DNA from: Desulfatibacillum sp. | GTDB lineage: Bacteria > Desulfobacterota > Desulfobacteria > Desulfobacterales > Desulfatibacillaceae | Reading direction: 5' to 3' | Length of the DNA stretch: 64,000 nucleotides | NCBI GenBank assembly: GCA_016342355.1 | Contig: JAEINP010000028.1 | Span: 1-64,000 of the forward strand | Shown here: piece by piece, positions 58,526 to 64,000 of the stretch | Layout of the letters: each line of letters opens with the position of its first letter | How positions within the stretch are numbered: position 1 is the first letter of the stretch | Position numbers and translations under genes: made by a program | The notes under the pieces: model-generated | Databases searched by the model: none | The model's input: only the letters and a program-made list of their open reading frames with translations | Told to the model about the DNA's origin: nothing

Positions 58526-58573
58526 TAAGCAGGAAAAAAGCCAGTAGCAAACGTTTTTCCCATGCAAAAGCAC

Positions 58574-58618
58574 AAAAGGCAAAGGGAGACGGATTCCGTC
58601 TCCTTTTGCCTTTTTTTT
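58574..58618 (+). terminator. Strong rho-independent terminator after the HesB gene
   Basis: AAAAGGCAAAGGGAGACGGA pairs with TCCGTCTCCTTTTGCC (one unpaired base) and runs into eight T (58611-58618). Confidence 0.88.
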
Positions 58619-58700
58619 CGCATCAGTCCGTGGCAAAAATTAAAACCGGCCTTGAGTCATTTGGCTATGGTCCGGCGCAGGGTTCAAATCCTGCCAAGCT

Positions 58701-59102
58701 TCAGCCTATGCCGATCTTGGTTTTAAGGTCCGCCAGGGTCTTGTATAAGGCGCCCACGGCCAGTTCGGCGCAGTGGTAATGGTCTTCGGGAAGACCGCCC
58801 AGGTTTTCGGCCACCAAATCGTCGGTGATGTCCCATGCTTCTTCCACGGGTTTTTCGGCGATCATTTCCACAATGGCGTTGGCGCATGCCAGGGTATGCA
58901 TGCACCCTTCCAGGGCGAACCTCACCTCCACAATGCGTTTATGCATGACGGAAATGTAGAAATGGATGGTATCTCCGCATTGTCCTGTAGAACCGCCTGT
59001 GGCGTCGTAACGGTCGGGAATACCTGCGTGGGTATACTGGGAGGCCAGTTCCAGGAACCGGTCGGAATATTTATCGAAAATGGATTGTGCTTCTTGCGCC
59101 AT
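58701..59102 (-). CDS. IscU/NifU-N-type Fe-S cluster scaffold
   Basis: 133 aa from ATG 59102 (AGGAGAAAAAGCACC upstream); the longer frame to 59189 is not needed. The three scaffold Cys are visible in G-Q-C-G-D-T, E-G-C-M-H-T-L-A-C and H-Y-H-C-A-E-L-A. No C-terminal NifU or ferredoxin domain. It builds and transfers Fe-S clusters, presumably with IscS elsewhere. It converges on the HesB/IscA-like selenoprotein gene, so two Fe-S assembly proteins lie side by side. Confidence 0.85.
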   Translation of the reverse strand: MAQEAQSIFDKYSDRFLELASQYTHAGIPDRYDATGGSTGQCGDTIHFYISVMHKRIVEVRFALEGCMHTLACANAIVEMIAEKPVEEAWDITDDLVAENLGGLPEDHYHCAELAVGALYKTLADLKTKIGIG

Positions 59103-59245
59103 GGTGCTTTTTCTCCTGCCAAGTATTTCAAATGCTGTCAGATTTTGGTGAGCATCAAACAAGCGGTTGACCCTTACACTATTTTCCATTAAACCGCAAG
59201 ATCATCAAGGACATCTATCCTGCGGCAACGCAGATCCAAGGGAAT

Positions 59246-61342
59246 ATGGCATATAAAAAAAAGTATCCGGCCAGGCACGGCAGGCCCGCACGGGGCGCAG
59301 GCAGGGCCATCACCAAGCCCGTAATGAAGACGGAAGCCGACACCCGCCTGGGCAAGGTTTTTTCCAGGATAGGCATTCCCGAAAAGACGGAATTCGTGCC
59401 TGACCCTTTTCAGGTCCAGGCTGTGGAGACTATCAAGGAGTGCGATTGCCTGGTTGCGGCGCCCACCGGGGCAGGGAAAACCTGGATTGCCGTGGAGGCA
59501 ATTTCCCACGTCCTGAAGCAGGGAGGCCGTTCGTGGTACGCCTCTCCCCTAAAGGCCCTTTCCAATTCCAAATTCATTGAATTCAGCGAGATTTTCGGCC
59601 CGGAGAATGTGGGCATCCTTACCGGAGACCGTAAGGAGAACACCGACGCGCCAGTCATTGTGGGCACCACGGAAATCCTGCGCAACCAGCTTTATGACTG
59701 CATGCACATGGGCCATGACCTGTCCTCGGATTTTGTGATCCTGGATGAGGCCCATTATTTGGGGGACGACCAGCGGGGCGTAGTGTGGGAGGAAACCATC
59801 ATCTACCTGCCAGCGCGGGTGCCTTTGCTTTTGCTTTCCGCAACCATCGGCAATGCGGATCAGGTGGCGGCGTGGCTTACCAGCATCCGGGACCGGGAAT
59901 GCCGGGTGGTGGCGGAGTTTCAACGGCCTGTGCCCTTGTTTTCCCTGTTTTTGCATCCTTCGGGCAGGCTCATGCCTTTTTTGGCGGGCAAAAAGGGCAA
60001 ATCCATGGATAAAAAGGTGCAGGAATCCATGGCTGGCAGGCGTCCTCCCACGCTGTCCATGGAAAGGGGTCTGCCGCCCATGGGTCAGATATTGAGCGTC
60101 CTGGCCAAAAACAATCTTTTACCGGCCATTTTTTTTCTTAAATCCCGCAAGGATTGCGACATCGCCCTGACCCTGTGCGAAAAGGTCTTGCGGAACAACC
60201 CGGCCCGGCGTGACAAGGTTTGCGCCAGGGTGGCCGAATTGGCTCACGAGCTTCCATTCCTTGCCAATCACCGGCAGCGCCGTTTTTTGGAACAGGCGGC
60301 CGTGGGGTCCCATCACAGCGGGCACCTTCCCGCTTGGAAGCAGCTCATAGAATCCCTTATGACCGAAGGGCTTTTGGACGCGGTGTTCGCCACCAGCACA
60401 GTGGCTGCAGGGGTCAATTTTCCGGCCCGCTCCGTGGTGTTTTTCAATTCGGACCGGTTCAACGGCCGGGAGTTCGCCCCCCTGACTCCCACCCAGTATC
60501 ATCAGATGACCGGACGGGCCGGACGCCGGGGCATGGATGCCATTGGATTTTCCATTGCGGCCCCGGGCCGGTTCATGGATCTGGAACAGGTGGCGAAACT
60601 CAACACCGCGCCCACGGACCCCGTGGACAGCCGCATTCGCATGGATTTTTCCATGGTCCTGAATCTTCTCCTGTCTCATACGCCCGAGGACGTGCGGCGG
60701 CTTTTGCACCGGTCCTTTGCCAGCTTTCAGGCCGCGGACGAACACGGGGACCCGGAAATGGCCTTTGAAGTGAGCGAGGAGTTATGGGAGAATTTTATGG
60801 CCCACATGTATTTTCTCGTCAAGGAAGGCTATGTGGACCAGGACCACACCCTCACCCGGGACGGACTGTGGGCCTCGGGCCTGCGGGTGGATCAGCCTTT
60901 GGTCATCGCCCATTGTTTTCGTTCGGGCCTGTTTGACCGCATGGACCCGCCTCTCCTGGCATCCATGATTGCTGTTTTTGTCCAGGACAAGGAACTGGAC
61001 GTTTTCATGGACGACAAAACCTTGCCCAAAAAGCTCCTGAACAACTTCACCCGGCTGGTCAAGACCATAGGCCCTTTGTTTACGGGCATGACTGAAGCGG
61101 GTTTTCAAACCAGGCCTGTCCAATTGTGGCCGGCGGCCACCATCCATGCATGGGCCTCGGGCAATTCCTGGGAATACACCCGTTCCGTGGCGGGGATGAG
61201 CGACGGGGACCTTGCCATGCTGATCCTGCGGACGGCGGAAAACCTCCGCCAGGTGAAGAATCTCCGGGAGGTTTTCCCCCAAACGGCCGAAGCCGCGTCC
61301 CAGGCCATTGAAATCATCATGCGTCCGCCTGTGGTGGAGTGA
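59246..61342 (+). CDS. Ski2-like DEAD/DEAH-box helicase
   Basis: 698 aa. Helicase motifs in order: A-P-T-G-A-G-K-T-W (I), L-D-E-A-H (II), L-S-A-T (III), then A-G-V-N-F-P-A-R and Q-M-T-G-R-A-G-R-R-G (VI), with the Ski2/Mtr4 style of motif VI. The start has AAGGGAAT upstream and a basic N-terminus (K-K-K, R-H-G-R-P-A-R). Likely RNA helicase, possibly in RNA turnover; no partner in the vicinity. Confidence 0.9.
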   Translation: MAYKKKYPARHGRPARGAGRAITKPVMKTEADTRLGKVFSRIGIPEKTEFVPDPFQVQAVETIKECDCLVAAPTGAGKTWIAVEAISHVLKQGGRSWYASPLKALSNSKFIEFSEIFGPENVGILTGDRKENTDAPVIVGTTEILRNQLYDCMHMGHDLSSDFVILDEAHYLGDDQRGVVWEETIIYLPARVPLLLLSATIGNADQVAAWLTSIRDRECRVVAEFQRPVPLFSLFLHPSGRLMPFLAGKKGKSMDKKVQESMAGRRPPTLSMERGLPPMGQILSVLAKNNLLPAIFFLKSRKDCDIALTLCEKVLRNNPARRDKVCARVAELAHELPFLANHRQRRFLEQAAVGSHHSGHLPAWKQLIESLMTEGLLDAVFATSTVAAGVNFPARSVVFFNSDRFNGREFAPLTPTQYHQMTGRAGRRGMDAIGFSIAAPGRFMDLEQVAKLNTAPTDPVDSRIRMDFSMVLNLLLSHTPEDVRRLLHRSFASFQAADEHGDPEMAFEVSEELWENFMAHMYFLVKEGYVDQDHTLTRDGLWASGLRVDQPLVIAHCFRSGLFDRMDPPLLASMIAVFVQDKELDVFMDDKTLPKKLLNNFTRLVKTIGPLFTGMTEAGFQTRPVQLWPAATIHAWASGNSWEYTRSVAGMSDGDLAMLILRTAENLRQVKNLREVFPQTAEAASQAIEIIMRPPVVE

Positions 61343-61358
61343 CGGATTGGCCTTCCCC

Positions 61359-61416
61359 AAAAAAAAGGGTGAAAGCCCGACCAGCCGATGGGCTGGTGGC
61401 GGGACATTCACCCTTT
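61359..61416. terminator. Bidirectional terminator between helicase and chemoreceptor
   Basis: AAAGGGTGAA (61364-61373) pairs with TTCACCCTTT (61407-61416), with an inner CCAGCC/GGGCTGG hairpin. Minus-strand transcripts end in T8 (61359-61366). Converging genes end on both sides. Confidence 0.8.
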
Positions 61417-61460
61417 GGTCTATGCTTGGATCCAATGCAGGAAATACCTAAGACTCTCGG

Positions 61461-63347
61461 TTAAAACTTTCCAAACTCATCATCGTCCAGCGCAATTATC
61501 TGTTGAGGGGCCACTTCCCTGGCAGAGCCGCCTGAATTTCCCCATCCTGAGTCCACGGGTTGTGATTTTGTTTTCGAGGGCGGGGCTGCATGCGCTTTTG
61601 TTTCGATCCTGGCGTATTGGGGCTCTGGCCGGGCGTCAGGCAAAGCCCGGCCAGATTTCTGGCCTTTGACCTTAAAGAACGTGAGGGCTTGGCGCAGGGC
61701 CGCAGCCTGGGCCGACAATTCCTGGGAAGAGGCGGAGGTTTCTTCGGCGTTGGCGGCGTTTTGCTGGGTGACGCTATCGATCTGGCCCAGCCCTTGGTTG
61801 ACCTGGGCAATGCCTTTGGCTTGTTCGTTACTGGCTGCGGCGATTTCGACCACGAGATCCGAGGCCTTGGTGATCCGGGTGTTAATTTCGTCCAGGGCTT
61901 CGGAGGTGTTGTCAGCGATATCCGTGCCCTGTTTTATGTTGTTGACAGCGGTCTCAATAAGTTCCGCAACTCCCTGGGCTGCCTTGGCGCTTCGGGAGGC
62001 CAGGGTGCGCACTTCCTGGGCCACCACGGCGAAGCCCTTTCCGTGGGCGCCGGCCCTGGCGGATTCCACCGCAGCGTTTAGGGCCAGAAGGTTGGTCTGG
62101 AAGGCGATGTCGTCGATGACCTTGATAATTTTGGCGATTTCCTGGCTGGATTCGCTGATGGTCGCCATGGATTGGGTCATTTCTTTAACCCGTTCGACGC
62201 CGGTTTCCGCGGACTTTTTGGCGTCATTGGCCAATTCGCTGGCCTTGCCTGCATTTTCTGCGTTGGTTCTGGTTTGGGAATTGATTTCCGTCATGGACGA
62301 GGTGATTTCCTCCAGGGAAGATGCCTGCTCCGTAGCGCCCTGGGACAGGGTCTGGCTGGATTCGGAGACTTGTTGCGATCCTCCGTCCACCTGGTTGGCG
62401 GCGTTGTGGAGTTTGTTCACCACCTCATTCAAACGCCACACCATATTCTGGAGGGCCTTGCCAAATACGTCCTTCTCCGAATTGATGACAACCTCGTGAC
62501 GCAGGTCCCCGGTGGAAATGGCTGTAGCGATTTCGGTTTTCTTTTTGAGTTCGTCCACCACCCGGTTGAGGGCTTGGCTCATAACACCGATTTCGTTTTT
62601 GCCTTCCTGTAAATGGACAGAGAGGTCCCCTTTTCTCAAATCTTCGGCGAAATTCACAACTTTGCTGAGGGGAACAGATACCCCGCGCACGGAGATTATG
62701 GAAAAAAGCAGGCCTGCCAAAAAGCCCAAACCGACGATGACAAGCAAAATGGTAACGGTTTTCGTGAATGACTCTCTGGCGCTCTTATCTGCGTTGCCGG
62801 CCAAAGCAAGGTTGATTTCCGTAAGCTCATTGATATAGTCGCGCATACTTTCAAAGGCTGCGGCGGCCTCGCCCAGGGTGAGGGCGATGGCTTTTTCGCG
62901 GCCTTCGGGGGCGCCGCTATTGCGATGCTCCCACACTTTCCTGGTGATGGTCTCCCACTTGGCCCGGGCTGCTTCAAATTTGGGAATCAGTTGTAGTTCT
63001 TCCGGGGTACTGGCAAGGGCTTTGTATTTTCCCCATCGTGTGGCGGATTGCTGAAAGTTTTCTTCATAGTCGCCCAGGAATCCTTTGAAGGTTTCTGAAC
63101 CCTCTTCGGCAAAGATCATGGAGCGTTCGGCCACCAGAAGCTGCTGAAGATCCCTGTCCGCCTCAATGAGAAAGTCAATCCCCGGCATGCGCACACTAAA
63201 TATGTCGTTTAGTTGGGCCTGTATGACTTTCATGCTTGAAAAACCCACCAAACCGATAATGACCATGAAGCCTATCATGACAATGAAACTAACGATCAGC
63301 TTGGTCCGGATGGTCATGTCTGCCGTCACATTTCTTAACCGCTGCAT
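61461..63347 (-). CDS. Methyl-accepting chemotaxis protein (4-helix-bundle sensor)
   Basis: 628 aa from ATG 63347, with AAAGGAGGAATTCC upstream; the longer frame to 63485 is not needed. TM1 at about 15-40, a helical periplasmic sensor of the 4HB type, TM2 near 218-240 and a HAMP domain. The signalling domain has the tip I-A-F-Q-T-N-L-L-A-L-N-A-A-V-E-A/S-A-R-A-G and the C-terminal D-D-D-E-F-G-K-F. Ligand unknown. It differs from the Cache-type receptor at 45233. Confidence 0.9.
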   Translation of the reverse strand: MQRLRNVTADMTIRTKLIVSFIVMIGFMVIIGLVGFSSMKVIQAQLNDIFSVRMPGIDFLIEADRDLQQLLVAERSMIFAEEGSETFKGFLGDYEENFQQSATRWGKYKALASTPEELQLIPKFEAARAKWETITRKVWEHRNSGAPEGREKAIALTLGEAAAAFESMRDYINELTEINLALAGNADKSARESFTKTVTILLVIVGLGFLAGLLFSIISVRGVSVPLSKVVNFAEDLRKGDLSVHLQEGKNEIGVMSQALNRVVDELKKKTEIATAISTGDLRHEVVINSEKDVFGKALQNMVWRLNEVVNKLHNAANQVDGGSQQVSESSQTLSQGATEQASSLEEITSSMTEINSQTRTNAENAGKASELANDAKKSAETGVERVKEMTQSMATISESSQEIAKIIKVIDDIAFQTNLLALNAAVESARAGAHGKGFAVVAQEVRTLASRSAKAAQGVAELIETAVNNIKQGTDIADNTSEALDEINTRITKASDLVVEIAAASNEQAKGIAQVNQGLGQIDSVTQQNAANAEETSASSQELSAQAAALRQALTFFKVKGQKSGRALPDARPEPQYARIETKAHAAPPSKTKSQPVDSGWGNSGGSAREVAPQQIIALDDDEFGKF

Positions 63348-63913
63348 GGAATTCCTCCTTTGACTTTGTTGCCCAGGCCTTATTCGGTTGGCCCAAACAT
63401 GACAGACAACAGCACCTGCAATGTAAGGGTAGTTGATGACACCGTCAAAATAATGGCAAGTCGATAATGCATTCAAGGAGAACAAAAATGAGATTTACTG
63501 CCGCCACACCCGAGACTCCTTGAATGAACGCGCTTCCCCGTTGAATCGACTAAATCGGCTTTGATGCGTATGTCCCTTCCAATGAGCATGCAAAAAGCTA
63601 AAACTGGAATTGTCGGACTTTTTTGCAAAAACAATGCCACCATGGCCCGGACCCGGCACAAGGCGTAAGAGACGGAAAGACTTTGATATTATTGCTTGCC
63701 AGGCAATAAAGCAGCTTCGCCTTTACAATTTTTTTGTGTATTGAAGGGATAGTTAAGGAGGGGCCGGATATTGCCCTTCCCGGCTTCCAAGCAAGACCCT
63801 GCCATAAAAAACTGTGCTGATGAGATGGTCTCCCCCCGCTTCACAAAACGGCGTCGATGCGCCATGATGGAGATTCACCTTAAACCATCAACAGAAAGCG
63901 AAAGGAGACCGAC
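63348..63913. other. 566-bp stretch before the IS110-type element
   Basis: No supported gene; a 62-codon minus-strand frame (63473-63661) has no features. The part after about 63700 probably belongs to the upstream untranslated end of the insertion sequence, whose exact left end I cannot define. Confidence 0.4.
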
Positions 63914-64000
63914 ATGAATATTAACATTGCAGGCCTGGATCTGGCAAAGAATGTTTTTCACGTGGTTTTTTTCGATCGTCACCACAAAGAGGTGCGCAAA
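63914..64000 (+). mobile_element. IS110-family transposase, 5' end only (cut by window edge)
   Basis: The first 29 codons read M-N-I-N-I-A-G-L-D-L-A-K-N-V-F-H-V-V-F-F-D, matching the N-terminal DEDD-type RuvC-like strand (G-x-D-L-A-K-x-x-F) of IS110/IS1111 transposases. AAAGGAGACCGAC precedes ATG. The remainder lies beyond the window. Confidence 0.8.

Noticed and set aside
58660-58693. tRNA-like T-arm sequence (CAGGGTTCAAATCCTGCC)
   Set aside because: Looks like a tRNA 3' half, but no acceptor, D-arm or anticodon arm can be folded from the flanks; at most a remnant.
63473-63661. 62-codon minus-strand frame before the IS110-type gene
   Set aside because: No features; overlaps what is probably the non-coding end of the insertion sequence.
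1-64000. CRISPR array or rRNA genes
   Set aside because: No regularly spaced repeat series and no rRNA-like sequence were seen on either strand.

Overview
The window looks like a chromosomal segment of a strictly anaerobic deltaproteobacterium (Desulfobacterota), most likely a sulfate-reducing alkane or alkene degrader of the Desulfatibacillum/Desulfosarcina type. This rests on the gene content, not on a database match: two complete glycyl-radical alkylsuccinate synthase (fumarate-adding) gene sets, their activating enzymes, a B12-dependent mutase, an acyl-CoA carboxyltransferase, crotonases, a TRAP transporter and a UGA-interrupted (selenocysteine) HesB/IscA gene.

Layout. From about 39.6 kb down to 0.3 kb almost every gene lies on the minus strand and forms the alkane-activation region. 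Read in the direction of transcription it starts with a PAS-PAS-AAA-Fis sigma-54 activator. Next come the small and large mutase subunits, MeaB, an MmgE/PrpD protein, a BssB-like small protein, two radical-SAM activases, a four-Cys small protein, AssC, AssA and AssB. A second set, AssA, AssC and AssB, follows. Then come a zinc-ribbon protein, a MoxR ATPase with a VWA/HExxH partner (matching bssE/F), an FMN-binding protein, a SlyD-like isomerase, a methylmalonyl-CoA-decarboxylase-like crotonase, an acyl-CoA ligase, a nitronate-monooxygenase-like flavoprotein and an isomerase-like crotonase. After a DUF4037 protein and a gap lies a TRAP transporter (an unusual Cache-DctQ fusion, DctM and TatT). 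The region ends with an epimerase, a DUF4125 protein, the carboxyltransferase, a UbiA prenyltransferase between two paralogous membrane proteins, and two exported proteins sharing a D-D-E-L-A motif.

Proposed pathway (inference): an alkane adds to fumarate to give an alkylsuccinate, which is ligated to CoA. The mutase/MeaB pair rearranges the skeleton, and a branched acyl-CoA is decarboxylated and beta-oxidised. Sigma-54-type -24/-12 elements precede the mutase, MoxR and ligase genes. TGACCC/GGGTCA half-sites lie about 200 bp upstream of the first two, so the encoded activator probably controls the locus.

From 39.8 to 64 kb is mixed housekeeping DNA: a DMT exporter, a PLD-family protein, a dienoyl-CoA-reductase-type flavoenzyme, two chemoreceptors, a TetR regulator, a ParM-like actin, an Fe-S protein, citrate synthase, a macrodomain protein, the HesB selenoprotein, an IscU scaffold and a Ski2-type helicase. 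There are also tRNA-Ser(GCU) and two tandem tRNA-Thr(GGU). A decayed mobile island (DNA-methylase fragment, a DMP19 protein, integrase fragment) abuts tRNA-Ser. The right edge cuts into an IS110-type transposase, and the left edge carries IS21-like end repeats.
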